A DNA stretch of 64,000 bases, taken from assembly GCA_018398585.1 (NCBI GenBank), contig JAGTTD010000005.1, forward strand, positions 33,730,750 through 33,794,749. Reading direction: 5' to 3'. The stretch's first letter is position 1. Each line of letters begins with the position of its first letter. The notes under the pieces are model-generated. The model saw only the letters and a program-made list of their open reading frames with translations, did not search any database and was not told where the DNA came from. This stretch comes from Simmondsia chinensis (Eukaryota; Streptophyta; Magnoliopsida; Caryophyllales; Simmondsiaceae). The position numbers were made by a program, and so were the translations under genes. Positions 1-11,764 of the stretch are shown here, piece by piece.

Positions 1-396
1 ATCTTATAAAGAATAATTGTTATATTTACCAAGTTCGTGTTCCTTATGTTCTCTTAATTACAACATACTTGGGAAATCAAAAGAACCTAATGAAAGTGGA
101 AAACTCATCCGAAATAACACTGCAATTTTTATGTGAAAATTTTCCATTAAATTTTATGTGGAAATTCAATATTGCACTCCAATTACACGAGGTTCCTTAT
201 CCACTATAGAGGTTTAGGTTACAATAATTATAGCATACTTGGGAAATCAAAAGAACCTAATGAAAGTGGAAAACTCATCTGAAATAACATTGCAATTTTT
301 ATGTGAAAATTCTCCATTAAATTTTATGTGGAAATTTAATATTACACTCCAATTACAGAAGGTTCCTTATCCACTATAGAGGTTTAGGTTACAATC
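1..396. repeat. Imperfect direct duplication of about 172 bp
   Basis: A block beginning near position 63 with 'catacttgggaaatc' is repeated almost exactly from about position 235. The two copies differ at a handful of sites. A more diverged version of the sequence that follows, including 'ctacttaatacctaaaa', occurs near 34140, downstream of the S-protein-like relic. The window therefore probably opens just 3' of another copy of that locus. No coding potential is visible. The sequence from 397 to about 600 is AT-rich flank that also resembles 34140-34210 and 35450-35530. Confidence 0.6.
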
Positions 397-599
397 TCCA
401 CTTAATACCTAAAATTTCACTTCATAACAATAAAAACTCAATTGAAATTTTTGCATGTGAGAAGCCACAAGCCTTCCCACATCTAATACACCAACATCTT
501 GAAAGTATAAGACATTAACTCCCACACCCATATTAGTAAATAGAAATTAAATTAATATAACATCACTAAATCCAAGAGAATATCTATTCAAGAGCTCTT

Positions 600-1215
600 T
601 GATCTCGTCAAAGTTAGATTTGTGAATTGGATGTTGGCTTAGGTGAGTGATTTGCCTTACTCTCTAGAGTACATTGTAGTGAACGTTGATTCAATTCAAA
701 TCTAGTCGGATCTGCCACCTCGAAGACCAATTGTTAGGTGAAGGCCTCCCAATATCGTTGTTGGATAAACTGGGTTTTTTTTTTTGAGGGGGGGGGGGGG
801 GGGGGGGGGGGGGGGTGGTTTCCTTAAAGATCATAATGGAAGAATTGTTGATGTCTTTTCAATTCATGTTTGGATTATGGAATCCAATTAAGCAAAAATC
901 AAAGCTATTTGCTACGCTCTTAACATGACAGTTCGGAATGAAAATATGAGTAATGCTGAAATTGTGATCAAAGCTGATTCAACAAATGCAATCGCTTGGT
1001 ATTAGGGAGTGCAAGAATTTTCGTAGAATCTAAATTTCCTGTTGAATAAAGTCATATTCTATAAGTAATTCTTCCGATCAGTGTCTTCTCACACGCTAAG
1101 AATGGGGTGTAGGAGTAGTCCACTTAGCCCTTGGTTCCCCTTATTTGCTTTATCTGATATTCTGACTTTCTTTGTAGTTCTTATGAGATTGATCCCTGTA
1201 AGTCTTTTTTAGATT
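600..1215 (+). pseudogene. RNase H-like (RVT_3 type) relic, copy 1
   Basis: This stretch is clearly related to 35500-36180 in the same orientation. In the better-preserved second copy a translation reads like the RNase H-like domain found at the end of plant LINE-type reverse transcriptases and in related host proteins: a 'LRDHRGRI' strand, an 'EICYAL'-like helix, a 'VKSD' strand and a terminal 'READSHADCL' motif. Copy 1 has lost the READSHAD segment and carries stops and frameshifts. It also contains a run of 28 G at 788-815. It cannot make a protein. Whether it comes from a LINE or from a host RNase H-like gene cannot be decided here; no upstream reverse transcriptase is seen. Confidence 0.45.
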
Positions 1216-1479
1216 TGGATTACAAGTGTAATTATTATAAAAAAAATACAATTATACATTTAAAGGATATACCGTAACAAATGCCCTTCCGCTCCCATGA
1301 TGCATTATGTTGTTTTTTTTTTTTTTTTTTTTTTGATCGGATGCATTTATACGGCATTAATTGACAATACCAATCTTAGGTGGGGAAAAGGGAGAATTCA
1401 TAAGGAAAGAGAGAACTAATAAGGGGAAAAGAGAGAAATCCACTTAGAATGCATGGTGACCTCAAGTTACCTAATAATT

Positions 1480-2135
1480 GTTCCCTACTATGTACAAGAT
1501 TTGGCATCTTATTAGGACGTAACTAGGAAAACCAAATTGACCAATGCATACTTCAGGTAGAATTTTATTAAAAAATTAAAATTATAATAAAAAACCAAAA
1601 AAAGAAATACAAAAAAATACAACAACAAACTCAGTGCTTGCAAGGGCTCCCGTAAAAGCAGGGTCTGGGGGGTAGATGTACGCAGCCTTCCCTCTGCAGG
1701 GGGCTACCCTGAAGAGAGGCAGTTTTCGAGGACCCCCAACCTGAGAATCTGGTCCGCAACATAGAGCATGCGACCTGGCAGCAGGAGAGCAACTAAGCAT
1801 GAGTAGGGCAAAAAAAAAAAAAGAAATACAAAAAATATAACATATATAATAAAGGTTATTTTAAATCAAACCACCTTGAAAAGTTGTTAGGTTTTACGTA
1901 ACCAACACAACTTTTTTGATTTTAATGATAACCACCTTCATAAGTCTAAAAGTCAGCAATTAACTATATTATATCATATTAGTACCTATCCGTTAAATAT
2001 TATGTGACTTCCATGTGGATTTAAACTTACCTTTTCTTTCAACATGGATTTTAACTTATTGATTTTTATTTTGTGAGTGCACGTTAAGCATGACTTGAAA
2101 CTAGTCAAGTTGGTAATCACGCAATTGATGAAGAC
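1480..2135. repeat. Dispersed repeat R1, copy 1
   Basis: This is one of four related copies in the window (others at about 15710-16990, 31395-32490 and 36290-37050). Shared landmarks include 'aggtagaattttatt', 'ccaccttgaaaagttg', 'aaccaacac' and 'tggatttaaacttacc'. This copy ends before the part shared by the others that carries a tRNA box-B-like 'ttcgatct'. It is interrupted by a SINE at 1619-1810. No ORF and no clear terminal repeats were found, so the class is unknown. Confidence 0.55.
1619..1810 (-). mobile_element. SINE with angiosperm-type 3' body
   Basis: Read on the minus strand, the body contains 'GGTTGGGGG', 'GCCTCTCTTCAGG', 'GGCTGCGTACATC' and 'CCCAGACCCTGC', and ends in a TTG repeat next to a T-rich stretch. 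This is the 3' body seen in Au-like and related plant SINEs. The A-rich sequence 'aaaagaaatacaaaaaa' flanks it on both sides as a target duplication; the related R1 copy near 36510 lacks the insert. The head differs from that of the 5S-headed SINE at 16663. Its tRNA boxes are weak. Confidence 0.75.
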
Positions 2136-2294
2136 TAATTGGTAATGCCCTCATCTCACGCACATTATGATACATACTTTAATTGTCCAATTGCGTAATT
2201 GTTATTAAATTAAAAGGAAAAAAAAACCTTTTATTATTAAGGAATTTTATCCTACAAAAGAAGTTATGTTTAATTGTTCAATATACAAATAACG
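2136..2294. other. AT-rich flank, nothing recognised
   Basis: This AT-rich sequence lies between repeat R1 and the left LTR of the copia element. The five bases before the LTR (TAACG) do not clearly match the other side, as expected for an old or rearranged insertion. Confidence 0.4.
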
Positions 2295-3749
2295 TGAAGG
2301 CTCAAAAAGCAACCTAAGAGAAAGGGGTGAATTAGGTTCTTTCGTGATGATTGAAAAATTAAATTTTATGAAACAAAAATTAGATTGAAGTTAGACAATG
2401 AATACGAAATGAAAAAGATCAAGGCAAGAATTAAAAGATGCACAAATGTTTTTATAATAGTTTACTTCCAAAGCGGAAGCTAGTCCACTTCCCAAGTGAC
2501 TACTTTTTAACTAAGCTTAATGATCCTTTTTTACAAATAGGCTCAAGATCCATCATTTACAACTGGTCTTTTTGTACATAGGCTCAAGACCCAACCTTTA
2601 CAAGCGATCCTTTTTTAACCGTAGGCTCATGATCCAACCTTTTACAATGAAATAAATTAAAGCAATAAAAAAATTAATGCACTCAAATTCTTCACTCTTT
2701 CAGGAGTGAATTGACACTAGATCAACTTTAGCCAAAGCTAAAAGGGTATGTCAATTAAGCTTAGTGATCAAAAATAAAGAGAACTAGTGATGCCCAAGAA
2801 AACTTCAAGAAAAACAGAAGATTAAAATGTTAAACCGCAAGTAGAATAAGAGCACTTTTGATGAACTAAAGCTTGAAGAATTGAATAATTTTATCAAAGA
2901 ATTTAAGCCCTACTTATAAGCCAAAAGGACATAGGAGTAGTTGAGAAACTTTTTAAAAAAATTGAAAAGAAATAGTAGTTAAAGTGTAGCTGTTAAGGCT
3001 GTCGCCAGGTTGTGTGTCGACACACAGCTGTTTCAGTTGGCTACTGTATGTCTGTGTTTCGACACTCAGCATGCCTGGGTGGATTTTCATGTTTTAGATC
3101 AATTAGCTTGATTGATGGGATGGTTTACCATATTACTGAAATAAATTGATTGATTAATTAATTTCCATATTAGCTTATTTTTTTGAATTAATTTCCTACA
3201 TTGCTTTGATCAGAAATAGATAATTGATTGAATCAAGCTAAATTATCATTTATTTAAAATTTATTTTGTTTGATTTGATCTTGTTTTTCAAATACCAATC
3301 TTGGAAAATATTTTCATTGACAACTTGGATTGGTTTAAATTTTGACTTGAATATTTTTTTTAAAAAAATTTAGAAATCAATTTTTAAAAATATTTCAAAA
3401 ATATTTTTATTAGTGCATCACATATCAATATTGAGATTTGGACTCAATTGATATATCCCGATCCTAAGTCCTAGACAATAAAAATAAATAACTTTAAGAC
3501 GCTTGGACTTGAATCACTTTCTCTTCAATTTGGATGAATCTTCTCTTTAACTTTGATCGCTTTTGCTCTTGATTCATTGTCTCTTTTGCTCTTGATTTAT
3601 CGTCTTAGAAGGCTTGATATCAACATGATTATCCTTGATTTTTTTTGAGCTTGAGTCACATAGAAACAAGATTAGAATAATTTAAACACAATAACTTACT
3701 AAATAATTGTTATCATCAAAATTACAATATAATGACTTTAGAGCCAACA
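2295..3749 (-). repeat. 3' LTR of the Sirevirus-like element
   Basis: It begins TGAAGG and ends CCAACA on the plus strand (TGTTGG at its minus-strand start) and is preceded on the minus strand by the polypurine sequence AAAAAGAGGGAGA. It aligns with 13342-14828 over its whole length with many substitutions. On the minus strand a cluster of TCGA-centred palindromes (about 3011-3070, for example TGTGTGTCGACACACA) lies upstream of a TATA-like CTTATAAG near 2912. Confidence 0.7.
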
Positions 3750-4302
3750 ATCTCCCTCTTTTTGATGATGACAAACATTTGGTGTTTTCTCTTGAAAATG
3801 TGAAAGTTGAAGTATAGAATTTGTAATAAAAGTATTCACTTAGCATGGCCATGAACTCATGGAGCAATTTATATTATGATTAAGGTTCAAACTTAAATGC
3901 TTTCCCAAAATTGATGTATTTTAGGAATTATACATTCAATATGTTAGCAGCATCATCATGTTTAACATTTTGCAATCAAACACAAACTTCATGTCATGAT
4001 AAATGCATTCTAGTGGCTAGATGTTCAATTAACTTACACCTAGCATCGTCTTTGTAACGTGGCACAATTAAGCATGAATCAACTAAACACCAATTTCTCT
4101 CCCCTTTTGTCATCAATAAAAAGAGAATAAATCAATTTAATGCAATGTGTTTGATATTTTTCTCTGTTCATGATATTGCACATATTTTGAAAAAGAAAGA
4201 TTTGTCCAATGTTCAAACCGACATAAACAACACCAATCTCTCTCCCCCTTTGTTATCAACAAAAAGCAATAAGGGAGTGGATTTATACATTGACAAGTTC
4301 CA
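3750..4302 (-). other. Multiple polypurine-tract region before 3' LTR
   Basis: On the minus strand this stretch contains repeated purine-rich blocks followed by LTR-start-like bases, near 4090-4130, 4225-4270 and 3751-3775, each associated with 'TTTGTCATCA' or a variant. Multiple polypurine tracts upstream of the 3' LTR are described for Sireviruses. A homologous stretch occurs at 14829-15350 outside the other LTR. The small ORFs here are not credible genes. Confidence 0.55.
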
Positions 4303-4498
4303 CAATTCGATTTCTAATCCACTTTGAAACAAGTAAAATTCACATCATTGTATCGAACTATATCAAAGAAACCATCACAGTTGGGTAGAACAAGTCTAAG
4401 TACCAACTAGGCATCAAAAAAATTTTTTTTTTTTCACGGAACATTATTACAATTCTTTTTAGACATGCATGAAATCAACCACATAAGCACACATTAAA

Positions 4499-6267
4499 CT
4501 AGATACCAAGTCTATTCGTGGAATGGTAAACAAGGGATTGAATCATACGTCTATTTAAATTTTTGTTCCACATTTTTTTACCTTTTTCATCCATGTATAA
4601 CTCGAGTGTTGTGCTCACTGGAGATGCATCACTTTTGAAATTTTTCATGCCAAATTTCTTAAGTATCTTGATGTACTTGGCTTGTTTGATGAAAATTTCT
4701 TCCTTGCTTTGCTTCATTTGTAATCCACGGAAGTGGTTGATTTCTCTCATCATGCTTATTTCAAATTTCCTACTCATAAGACTTGCAAATTCTTCACAAC
4801 AAGATGGGTTAGTAGCACCAAGCACTATATTATCAACATGAATTTGCACAATGTATCATTTCTAGAGTGACTAAAGTGTGGTGCTAACCTTCCCTCTTAA
4901 AAATCCATACTGCATTGAAAATGAACTCCGTTTTTCATACCGAGCTCTAGGAGATTGCTTCAATCCATAGAGAGCATTTTTTGAGTTTATAAATATGATT
5001 GGAAAATTTGTCATCTTCAAAACAGGGTGGTGGTTCAACATAAACTTCTTTTTCAACAAAATCAATCAAACATGCACTTTTCACATCCATTTGAAAAACA
5101 TCAAAATTTTTGAATGAAAAGGCGCATAAGAGTCTAGTAACTTCTAATCTAACAATGGGTGCAAATGTCTCTTTATAGTCTACACCTTTTTCTTAGTTAT
5201 ATCGTTTAACTACTAGCCTTTCCTTGTATCTTACCATATTTAGTGGGATCACCAATGATTTCAATTGTTGGGTGACCCTTCAAGAATTTTAAATCACATG
5301 TAGTATATCTTCCTCTTTTGATTCTACATTTTTGACATTTCCTTTCGGTTCATCCATTGGAACTATGAGTTGAGCCTTTTCTTGCTCCTCGGATGATAGC
5401 ATGATGTTAATTGGTTTGATTAATATATCATCATCGTCACAAGGAATTCTAGAGAATAAGACATTAGTTTCATAAAAAACCACATGTATAGACTCTTTTA
5501 CAACCTTTGTCTTTTTATTATACTCTATAAGCTTTTCTAGTTAGGAAATACAAATAAAAATACCTTCATCTACTTGTGGATCACATTTACCAAGATCTGT
5601 TTTGCCATTGATATGAATGAAGCATTTGCACTCAAAAGGTTAAAAATATGCAATGTTTGGTTTTCTACCTTTGTAAGGTTCATAGGGTATTTTCTTTAAA
5701 ATAAGCCTTACTAAAGTTCGATTTAAGATGTAGGAAGTGGTGTTAATGACTTTGGCCCAAAATGAATTTGGCAAATTATTTTCAAAAAGCATGGTTTTTA
5801 CCATTTGTTCAAAGAGTTCTATATATATATATATATATATATGTATATTTTCAACACCCCTTTTTTTTTTTGAGAAATTTTAGGAGTCGAAAAAATTATG
5901 TTGGATTCCAATTTAATCACAATATTTTTCAAAATGCCTTTTTCAAATTTCCTTCCACGATCACTTCTAATTCAAATGTTTTTAAAATATTCTTTATTTG
6001 GCACTTGTTTGCAAAACTTTTGCAAATTTATCAAAGGTTTCACTTTTATGAGAAGCCAATAAGCTCGAAGCTGAATGGGAGTAATCAACAGTAATTACAA
6101 GTCCATACTTTTTTACAATGGCTCAAATGTCTAGTAGGATCAAATAAGTCTACATGTAAAAGTTCAAGATGCCTTGTGATAGAAACTACATCATTGAAGA
6201 TCTTGTTTGTTTTCCACATTGAAGTGCATCACGAATATAATCTTTTTTGAATTAAACTTTGGTGGTA
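4499..6267 (-). pseudogene. Copia integrase and reverse transcriptase relic
   Basis: This is the 3' part of the Sirevirus-like pol, downstream of the gypsy insertion. Going along the minus strand, fragments match the integrase entry ('LELLHVDLF' near 6170), the integrase C-terminal part ('NLPNSFWAKVINT' near 5755), a linker at 5483-5289, and the reverse transcriptase: 'KGVDYKETFAP' near 5190, 'NALYGLKQSPRA' near 4965 and 'IHVDNIVLG' near 4835. The last is a mutated form of the catalytic Asp-Asp motif (VDN instead of VDD). Frames change often and stops are frequent; a TA repeat (5821-5843) lies within the integrase part. It cannot encode a working protein. The RNase H end is not recognisable. 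Confidence 0.75.
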
Positions 6268-6687
6268 TGTTAACCAAGAATAATCTTGGTTAATTTCAGC
6301 ACCAATTAACAATGAATTAGAGTTTTAAGGGAGAGAAAGAAGGTTTAGAGTGTTAAGGGAGAAAAGAAAGATAACTTGTATTTCATTCATCATAATAACC
6401 TAAATGACAACTTGCTAATTTATAAAAGCTTAAAATGTAATAAAAGAAATTATAAAGAATTGATAATATCAGAATATCTATAACCAATTCTGAAAATATC
6501 TAAAATATCTATAATTGAATTGATTCTGCTGCTGGTCACGTGCTGGGCACATGCCCGTTTATTTAAATGGCAGTTAAACACCCAACTGCTCTTCCCGCCT
6601 TTCTTCCACCCTTTCTGCACAGCTCAAGTTCTATTTTTGCTTCAGATTTTCGACCCCAATTTAGCTCCTACTAGTGATACTATAACA
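6268..6687 (-). repeat. 3' LTR of the gypsy element
   Basis: This 420-bp repeat matches 11340-11759 at all but seven positions, all of them transitions. On the minus strand it carries a G-box CACGTG (near 6537) upstream of a TATA-like TTTATAAAT (near 6420), a plausible promoter order. Confidence 0.93.
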
Positions 6688-6717
6688 AGTACTCTCCCCC
6701 CGAAATTACCCTTGTCT

Positions 6718-9700
6718 TCAAGGGTCAAATTCAGGATACTTGAGCAATAAATCATGGAGAAATTCCCACGAAGCATCTTCACGAGGCAAGTTCTTCCATT
6801 TGATCAATACCTTTGTAGCAGCACGGTTGTTGCGATTCACCATTTTTCTTTCAAGGACAAGTTCCGGGATCTTCTGTGGTGCGGCATTCCAGTCAACAGG
6901 TATATGATGAATCTCATGTGAAAGGGGTCCAAAAATGTGGTTTAAGCTGTGAAACGTGAAACACATTGTGTATACGGGCAGTCTCAAGCAGCTCCAACCG
7001 GTAGGCGACTTTCCCAACTGCCCCTAAGACCAGGAAAGGGCCAAAGAACTTGGGGGATCGCTTGTGTGTGCTCCGGTGAGCCACTGTAATCTGACGGTAG
7101 GGATGCAACTTGAGGTAAGCCCAGTCTCCCGGGCTAAAGGTGAGGTCTGAATGTTTTCTCTCAACATATTGTTTCGTCCGGTTTTGAGCTCTCGTGAGGT
7201 GGAATTTAATGACCCGGATTGCCTCTTCTCGCTGCTGTAAACTCCTGTCGACAGCTTCAATGGATGTTTCTCCTGGCAGATAAGAACTATGCAGCGGTGG
7301 AGGTTGGCCATATACCACCTCATAAGGTGTTTTATGAGTCGTGGATTGCCAAGTGGTATTGTACCACCATTCAGCCAGTGGCAACCGCTTCGACCATTGA
7401 TGGGGATGAGTGTTACACATGCATCGCAGATATGTTTCTAACCCCCGATTAACCACCTTCGTTTGCCCATCTGATTGAGGATGATAAGCTGTAGAGAGGT
7501 GAAGCTCCACTCCTTGTATAGTGAAAAGGGCTTGCCAGAAGTCACTTTGGAAGACGGCATCACGATCACTTACAATGGAGTTGGGTAGTCCATGGAGCTT
7601 GTAAATTTGATCCAGATAAAGCTGAGCCACGGTGAATACAGTATAAGGATGAGTGAGATAAAGAAAATGAGTTGCCTTGCTCAATCTGTCGACCACCACG
7701 AAGATCACATCTTGACCATGGGACCAAGGTAGTCCCTCAATGAAATCCATAGAGACATCAGTCCATATGGTTTGAGGAATAGGGAGAGGTTGAAGTAACC
7801 CAGGGGAAGCCACTGTCTCATACTTACACGCTTGACACACCAAGCATTGCTAAACAAAATCAGCTACATCTTTAGTCATACCCCTCCAAAAGAACATAGA
7901 TTTAATTCTTTGGAGTGTCGCATCCCGGCCAGAGTGCCCCCCACTAGGAGAGCAGTGTAACCATTGAAGAATCATCTGTTTGAGGCTGTGGTCCTTACTA
8001 ATAACGAGTTTTCCTTTCCTTCTAAGCTGCTCCCCTTGCCAACTGAACTTGGGATGAGGAGGAGAACCCTTGATGAGCTCGGATATAAGCTGCTGTAACA
8101 TAGGATCAGTTTGCCATCCCAATTGAATCAAGGCATATAGATTGCTATCCACGATAGAGAGCAATTGACAAGTAATTTGTTGACATGTTATTCTTGAGAG
8201 AGCATCAGCCACCACATTCTCTTCCCCTTCCTATATTCAATGACATAGCTGAACCCCATGAGTTTAGCCAGCCAAAGTTGCTGAAAGTGCATATGAACCT
8301 TTTGGTCCAATAGATACTGCAAGCTTTTCTGATCGGTGCGAATAATGAAGGTGTTGTTGATGAGATATTGGTGCCATTTTTGCACTGCTGCACCCAGAGC
8401 TAAGAGCTCTCGTTCATAAACTGATAATGTCTGCTGTCGAGGACTTAAATTCTTGCTAAGAAAGGCAATGGGGTGATTTGGTTGAGCCAGAACAGCCCCA
8501 ATACTTGTATTGCTTGCATCAGTTTCTACTTCGAAGGGCAAAGAGAAATTTGGCAAGGCCAAAACAGGAGCAGAGACAATAGCTTGCTTTAATGCATCAA
8601 AAGCTAGCTGAGCCTTATCAGTCCATTTAAGCTTTTCTGCACCGGTCATTTCAGTCAGGGGCTTTGCTATCATACCATAACGTTGAATAAATCTTCTGTA
8701 GTAGCCAGTGAGACCAAGAAATCCCCTTAATTGCTTTAAGTTCTTTGGTTCAGGCCATTGTTGAACTGCATTCAACTTTTGAGGATCGGTAGCAACCTTT
8801 CCATCAAATATAATATGGCCTAGGTATTCAATCTTTGTAGCAGCAAAAGAACATTTGCTCCTTTTGACAAAGAGCTGGTGTTGATGAAGGAGGTCGAAGA
8901 CCAATTGCAAGTGCCGTATATGGTCCTGAAGGTGATCACTGTAAACCAAAATGTCATCAAAGAACACCAGAACAAATCTTCTTAAATAAGGCACAAAAAT
9001 GGAGTTCATAAGGGCTTGGAAAGTGGATGGAGCATTAGTTAGCCCAAAGGGCATAACTAGGAATTCGAAATGACCAAAGTGTGTTTTGAAGGCAGTCTTT
9101 TGCATATCTTCCTCATGCATTCTGATTTGGTAATAACCAGATCTAAGGTCGAGCTTTGTGAATAATCTAGCATTGCCTAACTCATCAAATAACTCCTCCA
9201 CTAAGGGAATAGGGAATTTATCTTTGATTGTTGCAGCATTCAAGTCCCTATAAGCAATGCACATTCTCCACCCGCCATCCTTCTTCCTCACCAACACTAC
9301 AACTGATGCAAAGGGGCTGTAACTGTGTTGGATGTACCCCTTATGAAGCAATTCTTGAACCATTTCTTCCATAACATCTTTTTGCAATGAGGGGTAACGG
9401 TAGGGCCTCTTATTGATAGGCTGTGTGCCCTTTTTCAAGTTAATTTTATGATCAAAGGGACCCCTACTTGGAGGCAACTGCTGCTGATCTTCAAACAAAA
9501 AGTCATACTGCAGTAGGAGGGCATCAATTTCTCTTGGTAAATGCTGTTCAGAGAGCTCCTTTGTATGTAGGCTCATTAGCTGATGTTCTGGACTAACTTC
9601 ATTAAGGTCTTCTGGTAAGACTTCAAGCAAGGCTATAATGGGTGAAGCAGATAAAGCCTTAGAAAGAGCCCTTACTCCCATAGTTTTGCAGTCAGTCGAG

Positions 9701-11178
9701 CAATTTCCTTTGAGTTCTCTATCTGCACCTTCATAGAAGTATGTCATTGTCAGGTCCTTGAAGTTACACTTGATGTTGCCTAATGTAGAGAGCCATTCGA
9801 TCCCCAATACCATATCACATCCCCCTAAAGGAATGAGAAAGAAGTTAGAGATGTAGGAAGCTCCCTGCATTTTCCAGCACAGGCCTTGACATTGATGTTG
9901 GCAATTCAGACTACTACCATCAGCCACTGTGACAGCAAGGGGAGAGATTGATTTCATGGAGCACTGCAACTTCTTGGCCAATGTGAGGTCTATAAAATTG
10001 TGGGTGGAACCAAAGTCAACTAATATATGGATTGGTTTGCTCTTAATAGCCCCCACCACTCTTAAGGTTTGGTATGAGGAAGCACCAGACAAGACGTGCA
10101 AGGAGATTTGAGCTGTTTGCTCTTCAATTTCTGCAGATTCTTCCAGGTCTTGCTGCTCTTCTTCGGGTAATTCCTCTTCTGCATCGATAACAAAAAGCTG
10201 TGGCCCTTTTTTCTTACATTTATGACCCACTTCGAACTTTTCTTCACAGAAGTAGCATAGCCCTCTTGCTCGTCTGTCCTGCATCTCAGCCCTAGTCATT
10301 GTTCTTGGGCCTCTATTTGGGGCTGCATTGTTCTGAGTTGGGTGAGGTTGTCTGGTAGTGTTGGACCGGTAAGGGTTGAGTGTTGATTTTTGTATGTTAG
10401 GGGTAGGTAACAATGGGACTTTTGAGTATTTAAGTTGCTTAGCTAGAGCCTCAAACTTAGCCTCAGCCAGTTTAGCTAGGCATGCAGCATGATATAGGAT
10501 AGTGGGTTGAGAAGTCCTGACCTCCAAAGCAATATCTTCCCTAAGGCCCGTGAGGAAACAACTAATAAGTTGAGGTGCTGTAAGGTCTGCCCGGACTGCA
10601 GCTATGTCGAACTTTGCTACATAATCTTTAACGGTTCCCTCTTGCCTTAAACTCATCACCTCTGATACTGGATTCTCAAAGGCATTACCAAACCTCATTT
10701 TCAAGGCATTGCAATACTCATTCCAGCTAGGCATTGGTAAGTTTCCCCTAGTGAGCATGTATTTTCGATGCCATTGGAGGGCTAAACCCTTCATACGGAC
10801 CGATGCTAACCTTACTTTATCATGTTCCAATGTCTGATCGATTACAAAAAATTGATCACAGGAGAACATCCAGCTATTCACATCCTCACCACTAAAAAGG
10901 GGAAATTCCACTTTTGTTAAATGAGTAGAGTAAGGATGGTTACCCAAGGGAGCTGCTGGTGCCTGATCCCTTATTTGTACTGGTTCCTGATGCCCTTCAC
11001 TAACAGTTGGTGCTGCAGAAGTGGATCCTCCTTCTATACCACCACCTCTGTCCATAGTTGGCTGGTACCGGATTGTAAATCCAGTCAAGACATCGTTGAT
11101 GCCGAGCAGGATGGATTTCATCTCTTCTTGTGTCTTTTCCTGCTTATCTGTGCTCAAGCGAAGCCGTTCTGAGTTCAC
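6718..11178 (-). pseudogene. Gypsy gag-pol polyprotein with chromodomain, broken
   Basis: The first 996 codons (11178-8188) are open. They contain a gag core (about residues 85-245), a zinc knuckle (CYFCEEKFEVGHKC, about 310), an aspartic protease near 395, reverse transcriptase (about 600-775, FFDDILVYS) and RNase H (about 870-985, ETDAS). The protease site reads VDFGSTHNF where the family has Asp-Ser/Thr-Gly, and the reverse transcriptase has 'MCIAYRDLN' in place of the usual Asp before Tyr. A frameshift near 8205 leads into the integrase zinc-binding part. An in-frame TAG lies at 7850-7852 inside that domain, just before its Cys pair. The integrase core (7843-6914) keeps its Asp, Asp and Glu. 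A frameshift near 6930 precedes the chromodomain (LIKWKNLPREDASWE), which ends at 6718. The polyprotein cannot be made intact. Confidence 0.9.
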
Positions 11179-11326
11179 CCGGAGCTACTCAGCCACATTT
11201 TAATGTCTTTCGTTGCTAACTCTGAACTGCTCAGCCAAGGTTTCCTCTATTCTCCTCAGTTCAGCTATAGATCGGGTATTGTCTGCCATGGTGACTCAAT
11301 TTCCCCACAATTGAGAGGATCGTGAA

Positions 11327-11338
11327 GCTCTGATACCA
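11327..11338 (-). other. Primer binding site, initiator Met tRNA
   Basis: The minus strand reads TGGTATCAGAGC just after the 5' LTR, complementary to the 3' end of plant initiator tRNA-Met, the usual primer for gypsy and copia elements in plants. Confidence 0.9.
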
Positions 11339-11339
11339 A

Positions 11340-11759
11340 TGTTAACCAAGAATAATCTTGGTTAATTTTAGCACCAATTAACAATGAATTAGAGTTTTAA
11401 GGGAGAGAAAGAAGGTTTAGAGTGTTAAGGGAGAAAAGAAAGATAACTTGTATTTCATTCATCATAATAACCTAAATGACAACTTGCTAATTTATAAAAG
11501 CTTAAAATGCAATAAAAGAAATTATAAAGAATTGATAATATCAGAATATCTATAACCAATTCTGAAAATATCTAAAATATCTATAACTGAATTGATTTTG
11601 CTGCTGGTCACGTGCTGGGCACATGCCCGTTTATTTAAATGGTAGTTAAACGCCCAACTGCTCTTCCCGCCTTTCTTCCACCCTTTCTGCACAGCTCAAG
11701 TTCTATTTTTGCTTCAGATTTTCGACCCCAATTTAGCTCCTACTAGTGATACTGTAACA
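11340..11759 (-). repeat. 5' LTR of the gypsy element
   Basis: This copy starts TGTTAACC and ends TGTAACA on the plus strand. See the 3' LTR for the comparison. The right flanking TGGTA at 11760-11764 completes the target duplication. Confidence 0.93.
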
Positions 11760-11764
11760 TGGTA

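Larger units (their letters stand above)
6268..11759 (-). mobile_element. Chromodomain Ty3/gypsy retrotransposon (Reina-like)
   Basis: The element is 5492 bp with 420-bp LTRs at both ends, each starting TG and ending CA, and is flanked by the 5-bp duplication TGGTA (6263-6267 and 11760-11764). It is read on the minus strand. The primer site TGGTATCAGAGC (11327-11338) and a polypurine stretch next to the 3' LTR (about 6688-6705) are present. The order gag, protease, reverse transcriptase, RNase H, integrase, chromodomain places it in the chromoviruses. Short LTRs and a total near 5.5 kb suggest the Reina lineage, which is an inference. The LTRs differ at only seven sites, so the insertion is young, yet the coding region already carries lesions. 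Confidence 0.92.

Noticed and set aside
2295..4302. A 2-kb LTR ending at 4302 and 15350
   Set aside because: Both copies are similar to that point, but the polypurine tract and TGTTGGC start at 3749 and 14828 fit better as the true LTR edge. Kept as an alternative in the findings.
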